The notes beneath the pieces were generated by a model. The model was not told where the DNA came from and ran no database searches. It worked only from the letters and a program-made list of their open reading frames with translations. The translations under genes were made by a program, and so were the position numbers. Below are positions 11,993-23,081 of a stretch of 64,000 bases of DNA, in pieces. Source of the stretch: Cannabis sativa (lineage: Eukaryota; Streptophyta; Magnoliopsida; Rosales; Cannabaceae); assembly GCF_029168945.1 (NCBI RefSeq), contig NC_083608.1:20602136-20666135 (forward strand), in the 5' to 3' direction. Numbering within the stretch: position 1 is the stretch's first letter; the number at the start of each line of letters is the position of its first letter.

Positions 11993-12478
11993 TTATGTAT
12001 TATCGATAAAATATTGCATATATCCTAAAGATTATGCATCATCGATAAAATATTGCATATATCCTGAAGATTATGCATTATTGATAAAAAAAATTGTATA
12101 TATCCTGAAGATTATGCATCCTCGATAAAATATTGCATATATCCTAAAGATTATGCATCATCGATAAAATATTGCATATATCCTAAAGATTATGCATCAT
12201 CGATAAAATATTGCATATATCCTAAAGATTATGCATCATCGATAAAATATTGCATATATCCTAAAGATTATGCATCATCGATAAAATATTGCATATATCC
12301 TGAAGATTATGCATCATCGATAAAATATTGCATATATCCTGAAGATTATGCATCATCGATAAAATATTGCATATATCCTGAAGATTATGCATCCTCGATA
12401 AAATATTGCATACATCCTGATGATTATGCGTCCTCAATAAAATCTTGCATATATCCTGAAGATTATGCAAACGTAATA
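11993..12478 (+). repeat. 39-bp tandem array, about 12 copies
   Basis: The repeat unit contains ATTATGCATCATCGATAA then AATATTGCATATATCCT(A/G)AAG. Because 39 is a multiple of three, the reverse strand shows a periodic 13-residue open frame (MHNLQDICNILS-like). I take this as a by-product of the period and not a gene. Confidence 0.9.
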
Positions 12479-15400
12479 TTCATTATATAGTTGATGAATA
12501 TATAATGAAAGAGATGAATACATATTTATATATATGTTCTTGTATTCTTTGAGGACAATGAAAAATAATCTAATATCGATATAGATTTTGACAAACATTT
12601 TCTGAAGTAAATGTTTTATATTTATCGAAGAAAAAAAATGATTGTATTTATGTGAATACAACTAAAGAATCATTAAAAATGATTATTATTGATGCAATTT
12701 TATAGTGGGTTTTGAATACCCAAAAAGAATGTTAAAAAAGTTGCATTGAAACATTAAAGTATAAGAATAACAATGAGCATGACTAATGTTATTTAAATAC
12801 ATGAGGCAGTATTTATTGTTCATCATTCCCTGCAGAGAATGATACGAATTGAAGTCAATCACTTTTAAAGATTCCTCGTATTAGTCATGTTATTATACAT
12901 TGTTATTACTTGCAATGTTGGAAATTATTGAATCTGACATATGTTAAAGATTAAATTTTGCATACATCTTGGAGACTATGCAAAAATTGCATTCATATAT
13001 TCTTTGAAATATCGTAAAAGAAATTGTTGAATAATTTCTTATATTTTTTATGGATGAACAAGTAATAAATTTTTAAGAAATTTATAATAATGTTCTACTT
13101 GTTCAACGTCATTCCCCGAAGTGAATGTAATGATTTTAAATAATCAATGACATTATTTACTACTCAAATATTTCCAGAAAAAGTGGAAACAACTAAAAGA
13201 TGAGATACCACACATAATCAAAGTGCATGAAATTTATATATCATGTGTGGAATTTAATAATAGTGGTCGCGTACCTGTAGTACGGACATACTTATAATCA
13301 AGATAAAAGTATACTTGATTATTTAATAGAATGTGAATTGTACAAACTTATTGTACATTTAGAATATTTAAATATCATTACCTAAAGAGAATGAATAGAC
13401 ATGAAATTCTATTTCAAAGAATATAGATTTCACATATATTGGCAATGCCAGAAGTAAATTAATATATACATATTTTATTATTTCTTGAAATCAATAGTTT
13501 CAAACTATTGTTGGTACATGATATGTAAATATATAGTTACTATATAATTCAGTTTGCATATTCCCAAAAGTGGATACATAATTTACTAATATTTGTTAAT
13601 GATCCAATACAATCAAAGTGATAAAGAATCACAAAATGATTAGTTGAAAAGCTTCCTGAAGAAGTCTTACATACAATTGCTACTTTGAGTAGTAAAATGT
13701 CTTTGTATGTACCTAGATGTATAACTTTTATCTAGTTATGAAAGTAATAAGAGATAACTTATTATATGTACTGATTGTACATTTAAATATATAATATATC
13801 AAGTCATGATAATTAGACTGATGAATAGTCTATTAATAAATTAGACGACTTGTTAAAAAGATACCAAGAAACATGAATGATATATTATGGTTATATCTAT
13901 TTGACCATTATAACAACATGATAAAGTTGTCATGTACATTTTATATTATACACATCATTGAATTGATGATAGTGATTCCTGAAGAAATATAAAGTTTGAT
14001 AAACATAATAGTGACTCCTGAAGAGTGTATATGTTTTGGAGAATAATATAATTATATTATTCGTGTATATAAAATGAAACTTGTAATGATTATGTTGTAA
14101 TGAATTTACATTACCTTTTGAAAGTTTCATTGAAATACAAATTATAGTGAACCTGAAGTTCATGAATTGAATTTTTTGACATGATCAATCATATGCAATA
14201 AATTGTCAAAGAATTTGACTAAATTTTGTTGAAGAACCAGAAGATTCTTCTCATTGTTAATTTAGGCTCAAAAGAAGAATGTGCATATATTTGCACATAG
14301 AAAATATTTAAATTATATTTCTTTAACAGTCTTGAGCAATTATTAGATTTTTATTGCATAGTTTCTTATCGATGTGATAAGATTATATGATCATGCATTT
14401 ACAAAATGTGTAAATTTATGTATTTCTAATTATACACGTATGACTCATTCTTAGAAATGAATTAAGTTCATAAGTATTGAACTTGAAACTGAAGTTATTG
14501 AACCTGAAGTTCAATGTCATATATATGAGTTTAAACAGATATTGATTCATTGTGATATATTGAAATCCCTACAGGTGTATTAATATTATTAGATATCACA
14601 ATTTCTTAAAATTCTCTCGATCAGGGGGAGAGAAGCAGTTGGGATCGATGATAATTTTTGAAAAATGATCCTTGCACAAAGTTATAAGAACGATATAGTT
14701 CAAAATGATATATACCAACTGCAAATCAATATTATTCAAAGTTGAGATAGAATGAGTTGAAAACGCCTGAAGCGTAAATGAACAATGTAGAAATTATTAA
14801 TAAATGTTCATTTGATTTGCCCTGAAGTTGTTAAATCTAGAGGTACTCATGGAGATACCTTAATGTTATAAAGTATTAAAATGATAACCGTGATGAAAAC
14901 GGTACTCGAAGAGACTCCCAAGAGAAGTTAGACATAACACATTTAATCATAATTGAATCCCTGAAGTGATTCGTTATAGGTACCTATAAATGATAAACAT
15001 ATTTGAAAAATATGTAATTTAAAGAGATCTCTATAAGTTATGTCAATATGGGAGGAAATTATCATTTATTGAAATTTTTGTCGACAATAAATATTGAATG
15101 TTTGCATATGCAATAAACTAACATGAGATAGCAAGGATCATGGTATTAGATTTGTCGAGAATCATCGACATACATTTTGATTTTTGGCCAAAATATTATG
15201 ACGCAATCCAGACAAATTTACTCACATAAAGTGAAGTAAGACCTGTAGGGTGTGCAAATAAATATTTCTAATGAGAAATTTGCATATATGTATTTGTACA
15301 TAATAAATTGTTGTACAAAGTTTGCATAGACATGAGATTGATGGAAGTAAGGCTTAAATATTGAGAAAATATAATCATGATTTGATTATAGCCTGGAATA

Positions 15401-16488
15401 TATTTTATGAGGATTTATAAGCGTCACATAAATGTTGCAACAAAAGGTTATTTATTTGGAGCTCCTAATATAGTGAGAATTTGAAATAAGCCTTATCTAA
15501 AAATTCTAGAAGAATTTAATACATGTCTTAAGTGATATAAATTCAAAGTCGCGCGTACTATATGACAAAGATCTTTGTATGAAATAAAGACATGTAAGTA
15601 AATTATTATTTGAAAAATACCTATGGTTGTCTATGCAATATAAATACGTAAAATATACGTTGTGATAGACTCTTGAAGAGTTTTTGATTAATTGAAGAAC
15701 AAACTTTTATTTCTTTTGTATTTCGAGAAATATTAATGTATAAAGTTTGTTCATTAGTATTGAAGTCTTGAAGTACTTCATATGTATCAAGAATTATAGA
15801 TATATGATCATTTGATATGGAAATTAAGATCATAAAACAAGATGGAACAAATATATGGTCTTGGAGTACCATCATTGTCACAAATGAAAATTTATAGTAC
15901 CATTAATGTGTTATGTTCATATCTACTTGAAATTTTAAATTTTAGTATGAACAAAGTTGTATACACACATGAATGATACAATTAGTTGGATAAAGACTAA
16001 TGTTCCACGAACCCCTCATCTATAATTTAGAAGTCCATACATACTCTGGAAGAGTTATAGAAAATATATGATCAAAGATTGTATATGATGATATTTTAAA
16101 AGTGATAACAATAATCTTATGAGATATATTATCACCAAAAGAATTATGGATCATACGTGCATGAGGGGGAGACATATTCATGTTGCACTCTTTTTCCCTT
16201 AGCTCAGGTTTTGTCCCACTGGGTTTTCCTAGCAAGGTTTTTAACGAGGCAACTTGCAAATAGTTATGATAATGAAATATATATTGTACTCTTTTTCCTA
16301 GCTCAGATTTTGTCCCACTGGGTTTTTCTGGCAAGGTTTTTAACGAGACAACTATAAATCATGTTAACATACTTGCATTTTATGAAGCAAGTAGAGAATG
16401 TGTGTGAGTGAGATCATTGACATAGCATATTCGGGAAACATATGGATTGCACTCAATAAAGAAGTATCAACCCAAGCAATTCTCTATG
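12479..16488 (+). other. Decayed internal region of the copia element
   Basis: About 4 kb without a usable ORF. Only faint pol-like words survive (for example EISISYVNMG near 15,020). The word CCTGAAG or CCCGAAG recurs irregularly, resembling the 39-bp array. A purine-rich CAGGGGGAGAGAAGCAG lies at about 14,623. Two short related blocks around TTTGTCCCACTGGGTTTTYC lie at 16,180-16,350, just before the RNase H remnant. Confidence 0.6.
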
Positions 16489-16737
16489 GATAATACTGCT
16501 TGCATCGTTCAACTAAAAGGAGGTACATTGAAGGAGATAGAGTTAGAACACATTTCACGAAATTCTTCTTTATACGCTTCAAGAAAATGCATATTGGTGT
16601 TCAACATATTCAATCAAGTGTCAATCTTACAAACTTATTCACAAAGTTATTACCAACATCAACATTTGAGAAGACGGCAGACAAGATCGAAATTCGTCGA
16701 TTAGAAGATCTCCACAAATGCCTAAATGAGGGGGAGG
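16489..16737 (+). pseudogene. RNase H C-terminal remnant of copia pol
   Basis: The frame begins DNTACIVQLKGG, a block of the copia RNase H end. A one-base loss near 16,525 then moves the homology to another frame, which continues HTKFFF-like, then VQHIQSSVNLTNLFTKLLPT and STFEK...IRRLEDL. These are the closing motifs of copia polyproteins. The rest of pol cannot be read, so this is a truncated and frameshifted remnant. Confidence 0.85.
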
Positions 16738-16826
16738 GAGTTAGTTTACACTATACTCTTTTTCCTTTGACCAAGTTTTCAGCAAGATTTTTAATAAGGC
16801 AGCTATTATGGACATCCAAGGGGGAG

Positions 16827-17069
16827 TGTTATAAATATTAATAATTATGTGGATGTCCAAATCTTTTATTTATTACCATGAATTGTAATCAACATTCCTC
16901 TTTTCCTTAGTTTTCCTTTTTCTTAGTTTCTTAATATCCCACTCTTGTATTTGTATAAATAGGGGTTCACCCCATTGGAATAAACAACTCAGAAATTCTC
17001 ATTCACTTTCTCTTTCTCTCTTCATCTTCTTCTTCTTTCCTCTCATCTACTTTATATTATTTTATAACA
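16827..17069 (+). repeat. 3' LTR of the copia element
   Basis: 243 bp, about 99% identical to the 5' LTR (substitutions within AAATTTTTTAT/AAATCTTTTAT and TTTCCC/TTTTCC). It is followed by target duplication ATGTG. Confidence 0.9.
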
Positions 17070-17290
17070 ATGTGCATATTAAAATTATTTTACTCTCTCT
17101 AAGGTATTTATTGTTTTAAGAAAAGTAACAACTTTCAAAAATATGGTAGATTGTGTATCTTATACTAAACAAATACATTAATACACAATATATTATTTTT
17201 CTTTTTAACAACAGAAAAAATTCTCAATATATTTACTAATCGTATGTATAAACTCAACAAAAAAAAACATGTATATATGCATAAAATAAA

Positions 17291-17690
17291 GGCTAATTAG
17301 GATTTTTGTCTCCTGAACTTTGACATGTACTAAATCATGTCTCCTGAACTTTTAAGGTCGTTAAAAATACTCCTTCATTATTGAGATTGTTGGATTTAAG
17401 GACTTTTGTCTAATTTCATTCAATTTTACTATTTCAGTGATTGTTTATGTACTAAACCATATTCCACAGACTTTGATATCTACCAAATCATGCCCTTCGA
17501 ACTTTGACATATACTAAATTATGTCCCCTGAACTTTCATCCATGTTAGATTTTTTTACTAAAATTAGAAAAAAAAATTCTTAAATCCAACAATCTCAATA
17601 GTTCAGGGGGCATTTTCAATGACCTTAAAAGTTCAAGGGACATGATTTGGTACATGTCAAAGTTTAGGGGGCGAAAATCCTAATTAAATC
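17291..17690. mobile_element. MITE, GGCTAATTAG family, copy 1
   Basis: About 400 bp with inverted arms. The left arm reads GGCTAATTAGGATTTTTG, then CCTGAACTTTGACATGTAC. The right arm reads GTACATGTCAAAGTTTAG, then AATCCTAATTAA. No coding capacity. The outer right end has diverged and I found no clear target duplication. It is the same family as 19,988-20,385. Confidence 0.75.
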
Positions 17691-17854
17691 TTGTATTTTT
17701 TAAAATATTACTATCAGAGCTCTAAAATCAAAATATTCTTAAATATAACTAAATTCGCCTTACTTATCATAAAAGTTATATTATTTGAGTATTGACTCTA
17801 CATTTTTAAAAATTCTATTTTGTAAAAAAAAAAATATTTTAAAAGTTATTGTAA

Positions 17855-18633
17855 GGGAAATTTGATTTTCTATACTTAAAAATTTTTAAAATTTTTTCCC
17901 TAAATACATACTTAATAATATTGGTCATATATGACCACATTCCTAATATCCCACAAATACCCCTCCCATTTGAAAAAAAATCAAAAACTCAAATCATCCA
18001 TCCATGGCTGCCTCATCCCGAACCTCTCTCTCCCTCTCGCTGACCACGGCTTCAGCGCCCGACCACCACGCCCAGCCACCGACGACTACCCACCACCCCG
18101 ACTACGCACGACCACCGTCCGAACCATGCACGACCCAGCCCCTTCTCTCGGACCCAGCCCCTCTCTCTCTTCCTCTCTCTCAAACCGGAAAAAAAAAAAA
18201 AAAAAAACCAGAGGTCCGATGGTCGGACCCAATGTGTCTCTTTGTTTTCCTCAAACTGAAAAATAAAAAAATAAAAAAGCACATGGTCCCAAGAAGTCTT
18301 CTCCAATACCAACGTTTGCATTGGAAACCAAAAATGGCAAACCCAAGAACTCTTCTCCAATAACTGGAATTTGTGCTTTTTTTTTGTTTCAGTTTGAGGA
18401 AAACGAAGAGACACATTGGTCCGATGGTCGGACCCATGGTCTGATGGGTCCGATTGGTCGGACCCCATCGGACCATGTGCATTTTTTTTTTTGGTTCGGT
18501 CCGAGAGAGTGACAAAGTAGATAGAGGGGGGTATTTTTGGGGTTTTAAAAAAAGTGTCATATTTTTTGTAGTGTATAATGTATTGGTTTAAAAAAAAAAT
18601 TAAGTTTTTTAAGTATAGAAAATCAAATTTCCC
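17855..18633. mobile_element. Foldback element, copy 3 (8-bp TSD)
   Basis: Shorter member of the family at 662 and 3,388. Left end GGGAAATTTGATTTTCTATA, right end its inverse. TATTGTAA duplications lie at 17,847-17,854 and 18,634-18,641. The centre again carries GGTCCGATGGTCGGACC-type hairpins (18,211-18,230 and 18,418-18,475). An internal pair around AAGAAGTCTTCTCCAATA and its complement (about 18,290-18,365) adds another inverted layer. Confidence 0.85.
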
Positions 18634-18780
18634 TATTGTAATTACTATATTATTAACTACATGACTTAATAAACATGATCACAAACTTGTTTAAATAATA
18701 ATGAATACTCTATTTATGAAGTTCATAAAAATTGTTGGGGCATTTTCTTTTAATAAAAGCTATATATTAGGGAAAAAAAA

Positions 18781-18985
18781 AAGTAGTCTGACCTCATGGT
18801 CATTACAAAAGATAACATTCGAAATAGTAGAAACTTCTACCATACCGGAAGCATTGTTAACAAAAGCTCATTTGGCTACATTATAGGCTGCAAAATTACA
18901 GTTTCTAGTAATAAAATAAAAATTACAGCTAGTCATAAAAGTAGAGAGATGCTTGCATTGTCTTGTATAGTTCTCAATCCCCTAA
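18781..18985 (-). pseudogene. LINE-type RNase H fragment (tentative)
   Basis: The minus strand reads SCNFAAYNVAK, a stop, then AFVNNASGMVEVST. This resembles the end of the RNase H-like domain in plant LINEs (a basic-N-x-A-A-x-x-L/V-A-K pattern followed by a small-residue tail). It is short and contains a stop. The match is from pattern memory only. Confidence 0.3.
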
Positions 18986-19059
18986 AAAGATTCGACACCT
19001 TTTGGGTTCTTGTTAGGGCATTGGTGAGTCTAAAAAAGATAACAAAAAATTCATAATAG

Positions 19060-19145
19060 TCATATCTATTAATACAAGTTAATATCAAATATAATGTTGT
19101 ATTAAATAATACTAATACAATATAATACGACATACCAAACAAGCC
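19060..19145. repeat. Solo end of a GTTTGGTACG-type element
   Basis: AATATCAAATATAAT, then TTGTATTAAATAATACTAAT, then a ...ACATACCAAACAAGCC end. The same order recurs at 19,925-19,987 and 20,395-20,437, so this is one end of the element described at 19,293 or a relative. Confidence 0.6.
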
Positions 19146-19486
19146 GTAATTGTGAGATTTAATACAAGTGTCACGCAGCTAAACCCATATATTTATTATT
19201 TGAAATATATGTATAGCAATTGTCCCCTAAGAAGTATTTTTAAATTTGAAAAGAATTTTTACTCATTACCTTGGAGAATGTATCGTTCTTTACGGGCTCG
19301 TTTGGTACGCCGTATAAGGTCTGTATTGTATTAAATAATAAATTACACTATGTTTGGATAAAACAATGTATTGTATTAATTATTACGATCAAAATTTTTA
19401 ATACAATATAATTTGTATTATTTAATACATAATAAATGGTTCGTATTAGTTTGTACTATAATATTTATAAAGGATTTGGGGTCAAT

Positions 19487-19878
19487 CTCAATCTCCGACC
19501 CGGACTCGGACCATACCCACGACCTGGACCCAGACCCGGGACCGGAGCCTAGACCTAAACCTAAATTCAGACCTGGACTAGACACGGACCCGACATAGAC
19601 TGAACCGAATCCGAACTCATAACCCAAACTCGGACCAGGACTCGGGACCCTTACTCTGAAGCGGACTCAGACTGGACCCACAACCTGGACCTAGACCCAG
19701 ACCCGGGACCGAACCCGAACCCAGATTTGGACTCGGACTAGACATGGACCAGACATAGACTGAACCAGATCCGAACTCAGAACCCAGACTCGAACCAGGA
19801 ATCGGGACCCTTACTCTGACCCGTACCTGGACCCGTACTCTGACTCGGACCCAAACCTGGACCCAGACCCGACCCATA
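19487..19878. repeat. Hexamer minisatellite (GACCYG/GACTCG type)
   Basis: About 390 bp built from degenerate 6-base units such as GACCCG, GACTCG, GACCTG and GAACCA. Higher-order blocks repeat too: TAGACATGGACCAGACATAG resembles TAGACACGGACCCGACATAG. Read in frame it gives alternating Asp-Pro or Gly-Ser/Val dipeptides, which explains the open frames on both strands. I do not regard them as genes. Confidence 0.8.
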
Positions 19879-19987
19879 GTTGGTGTTGCGATCAAATTTA
19901 TTGAAAATATATTATAACTTTGCACAATCTATTAATACAAGCCAATATCAAATATAATATTGTATTAAATAATACTAATACAATATA

Positions 19988-20385
19988 GGCTAATTAGTAA
20001 TTTTCCCCCCTGAACTTTGACATGTACCAAATTGTGCCCCCTAAACTTTTTTGGCCGTTAAAAATTCCCCCCGAACTATTGAGATTGTTAAATTTAAGGA
20101 CTTTTGTCTAATTTCATTCAATTTTATTGTTTCAATCATTGTTTATGTAGTAAATCATGCTCCTTAGACTTTGAAATCTACCAAATCATGCTCCTCAAAC
20201 TTTGACATGTACTAGATCATGTCCCTTGAACTTTCATCCATGTTAGAATTTTTTTACTAAAATTAAACAAAAGTCCTTAAATCTAACAATCTCAATAGTT
20301 CAGGGGGAATTTTTAACGGCCAAAAAAGTTCATGGGACATGATTTGGTACATGTCAAAGTTCGGGGGAAAAATTACTAATTAGCC
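19988..20385. mobile_element. Mutator-type MITE, GGCTAATTAG family, copy 2 (9-bp TSD)
   Basis: 398 bp. Ends are GGCTAATTAGTAATTTTTCC and its inverse. The 9-bp TACAATATA flanks it at 19,979-19,987 and 20,386-20,394. A 9-bp duplication is the hallmark of Mutator-like elements. The arms carry CCTGAACTTTGACATGTACC and its complement. It interrupts the TGTATTAAATA end of the outer element. Confidence 0.85.
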
Positions 20386-20639
20386 TACAATATAATACAA
20401 TCCAACACAATACAATACGACGTACCAAACGAATCCTATGTGTACTGAATACGCCTTTATTTTGGCAATTTTTATTTTTCAAAGAAAACTTTTTAGAACA
20501 GTCAATTCACCTGTCCTTTTAAGTTCATCGCCATTGATGAAAAATCATTATTAATCAAACAGTGTTCAATTGGCCCCTTATAAGGAAGTTTTATTTTTCA
20601 TTTTATTTACTTCATCCACTTTCTTAATCAGAGCCCTCA

Positions 20640-21768
20640 CCGAAAAAAAAAATTGGTGGCCTTACTGAGTTTTCTTTTGGTTCGTTGTATGCTCTTATTA
20701 TCTTTGTTATATTTTCTTCGAGTCACCGCCACCATTTTTTCAAAACTGAGATCGTGTTACATACCATGACTGAGGCATTAGTTCAACATCTTCATCAAAG
20801 GGATATTTGGAATGGAGGACCATATGCAAGTATGCAGTTAGCTTGCGAGCTATACCTTGAACGGTATTCCTCTAAGAGATAAATTCTTCCCAAGTTGAAG
20901 TGGGGGAGCCGACTAATTCATATATTTGAAGAATCAGCAAAGTACAAGTCTCAAGTGTAACAACTTGGACAAATGTTGAGTCTTAAGTTGAGCATTTGAC
21001 TATAATAGACTCACCATTGAGTTTCATACAGAGTTTCTAAGGAAACCACATATGAGACTGAGGTTGTATATGCCTACATGGCCATGACAAGATTCTTGTC
21101 GAGGTCAGAAGTGGACAGAAAACTAGCCACCCGCTTAAAACCAAGACCTATGCTAGCCAGGGCCCCCAAGCCTTGAGAGGGTCAGCCAGGGTCCCACAAC
21201 TCAGCCAAGAACCGACCAGGGCTACCAAACCTAAGCATGAACATGCTAGCTTCCTAGGGTGAAACCCTAGAGCTGGCCAACTCCCATGATTGAATCCTAG
21301 GGTCAGCCATGTTTCAAACAAGACCCCTAGGGCCAGTCAAGGTTAGTTTTGAATCGAAATGTGTGGTTTTTTTTTTTCAAAACTCGAATGTGTTCTTCAT
21401 AACTCAAAGAGTTAGGAATAACAACAAAGGCCAAAATCGAATATTTTCCATCAGGAAATCACACATTATGTATTCTAAAATTGTTATGCGGATCAAAGTA
21501 CCAAAAAGATTACAATCTAACGTGAGAATTAAAAAGTTTTTAAACACTTAAAAAGCTTAAAACTTATCAATGGCAGGTTCAAAGAAGAATGTCAAAGAAA
21601 AGAAGATGAGGCATATATGGAGAGAGAAGATCAAAGATCTAAAAGCATGCCATGCAAAAAGCCAACCCTTGGCTAGACAAGGCTGCTTGACAGAGGCTAC
21701 TACAAGCAAGACGAGAGCTGAAAATTCCCTATCCGACCAGATGTTCGAATAGGGACTTAGGGGGCAAA
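20640..21768 (+). pseudogene. Internal remnant of an LTR retrotransposon
   Basis: Non-AT-rich sequence leading into a polypurine tract (ACTTAGGGGGCAAA) at the border of the LTR at 21,769. Short open frames exist (for example MTEALVQHLHQRDIWNGG at 20,766) but none shows a recognisable gag, protease or RT motif. Irregular GCCAGGGYCCC-like words occur at 21,130-21,340. Confidence 0.45.
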
Positions 21769-22764
21769 TGTTATTCCAAATTTTGACCACTTGACGTGGC
21801 ATGTCCATGTAAGCCAAGACTGAGGACACGTGGAATACAATCTTGCCAATAGAAGGACAAAGTCTCCATACAAGGTGTGGGCAGCAAGCAAAAAGAGTTA
21901 AGCGAGCCGTCAAGAGGATGCATCATCATGTTTAGCCGGCCAAGGGGAGTACATTGGCTGACTAGGATAAGCTTGTATGGCTAGCTATGGTTTGAGCACA
22001 AGCTGGCTGGCTAAAAGTGACTTTCAGATCAAGGAAGGGTCCGTTTGACCAAGGAAGTCTGACCTCTACAAGAAAAAGGTGTATAAAGGCTCGCCAACAC
22101 TTGCAAAAGCTGGCCAACACTTGCCAAAGATGGCAGGAGCATGGCCGACCAAACCCTGGCAGGAGCATGGCCAGCCAGAGTCCAACCTGCAGATAGTATG
22201 TGGTCGGCCAGCCTGCACCTTACAGGTGAATGGCTGACCAACTTTTGCCTGACAAGCCATTGATGCGTAGCCCTCATCCGTGTACAACAAGCCAAACTGT
22301 GAGTTTGGCCTTGACAACCCACGAAGATACCACAAAAATATCAGCAACTTCCCTATTTTTAAGGAATAATTTAATCATTTATTATTTATTAATTAATTAC
22401 GTAAATATAGTTTTATTTACCTATTTTTAAAGGATATTAGGGATGTAAGCTCTACTATATAAAGAGCATTAGCCTAACCCTAGTGGGCTAAGTCTCAAGC
22501 GCTAAGTGCCAAGCCTCTAAGCTCCATAAGCTCTCAACTCTCAGTTCGAAACTCACTTCTTTCTTCTCCTCTCTCTCTCTCTCTCTCTCTCTCACACTTG
22601 AGAATTGCCAACGTTGGTTCTCACATTGTAATCTTAAGAGAGCCACTTCAAATCCCACTACTATTGTGATCTGAGTGGTATTATCTCTCACCAAAATGGG
22701 AGTAGGTCATTACCCGTTAACTAAGGGGACCGAACCACTATAAAATCTTGTGTCTTATGTAACA
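21769..22764 (+). repeat. LTR (about 1 kb) of a gypsy-like or unclassified retrotransposon
   Basis: Starts TGTTATTCCAAATTTTGACC directly after a polypurine tract and ends CTTATGTAACA. A TATA-like CTATATAAAGAGC is at about 22,455 and a (CT)n leader at 22,567-22,592. The middle contains irregular TGGCCAGCC/TGGCTGACC words (about 21,935-22,260). No partner LTR is in the window, so the element is truncated or continues as a rearranged copy. Confidence 0.6.
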
Positions 22765-23081
22765 CGTGGCAAACATCAATATTAAATACGATTCCACTGT
22801 CAATTGGCTAAATATGAGGTCAACATCTTTAATTTAATGAGACATACTAAAAGACATAAAGATAGGCTCGCTATTATTTCAGGAGACCAACCTAGAGAAT
22901 ATTCTCTGATTGGTTGTGGCAAATGGGATAGTTTCACTTCTTAGAATTCCTTGGATGATTGGCATCTATGGGTTCAGGGATGAAGGCATCTTTTAGGCGC
23001 ATCAATTAGTGAGTTCCAGGGTATGTCGCCTAACGGACTCTATAGGGGTCCAATGAGTTTTCCAATGAATCCTCATCCATA
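22765..23081. other. Unassigned sequence left of the Helitron
   Basis: About 300 bp of moderate GC content. It carries no clear family signature and could be internal sequence of the retrotransposon ending at 22,764. It ends ...CATCCATA, with the final A next to the Helitron's 5' TC. Confidence 0.4.

Larger units (their letters stand above)
11050..17069 (+). mobile_element. Ty1/copia-type LTR retrotransposon, non-autonomous
   Basis: A complete 6.0-kb element. The 243-bp LTRs start TGTTATAAATATT and end TTTTATAACA. ATGTG target duplications lie at 11,045-11,049 and 17,070-17,074. A polypurine tract (CCAAGGGGGAG) precedes the 3' LTR. The two LTRs differ at only about two positions, so insertion was recent. 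Inside there is no intact gag or pol. What remains is a 359-bp tandem duplication of the leader, a 39-bp repeat array, a long stretch full of stops, and the RNase H C-terminus at 16,489-16,737. It was probably mobilised by proteins of another element. The sequence after the 5' LTR (CGTTATCAGCACGAG) does not match the usual plant initiator-Met primer site. Confidence 0.9.
19293..20437. mobile_element. TIR element with GTTTGGTACG ends, carrying a nested MITE
   Basis: Left end GGGCTCGTTTGGTACGCC and right end ACGACGTACCAAACGAATCC are inverted. The sub-ends are rich in TGTATTAAATAATA. Between them lies a hexamer minisatellite (19,487-19,878), and a MULE-type MITE is inserted at 19,988. No transposase is present and a target duplication of the outer element was not resolved. 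Confidence 0.55.

Noticed and set aside
12261..12470. Periodic minus-strand frame with a 13-residue repeat
   Set aside because: The 39-bp repeat length keeps the frame open automatically; it has no start context and lies in a retrotransposon leader.
11993..12478. CRISPR-like regular repeats
   Set aside because: Units are directly adjacent without unique spacers, and the setting is a plant retrotransposon.
19418..19925. Gly-Ser/Val-rich and Asp-Pro-rich proteins
   Set aside because: They are translations of the hexamer minisatellite and appear on both strands.
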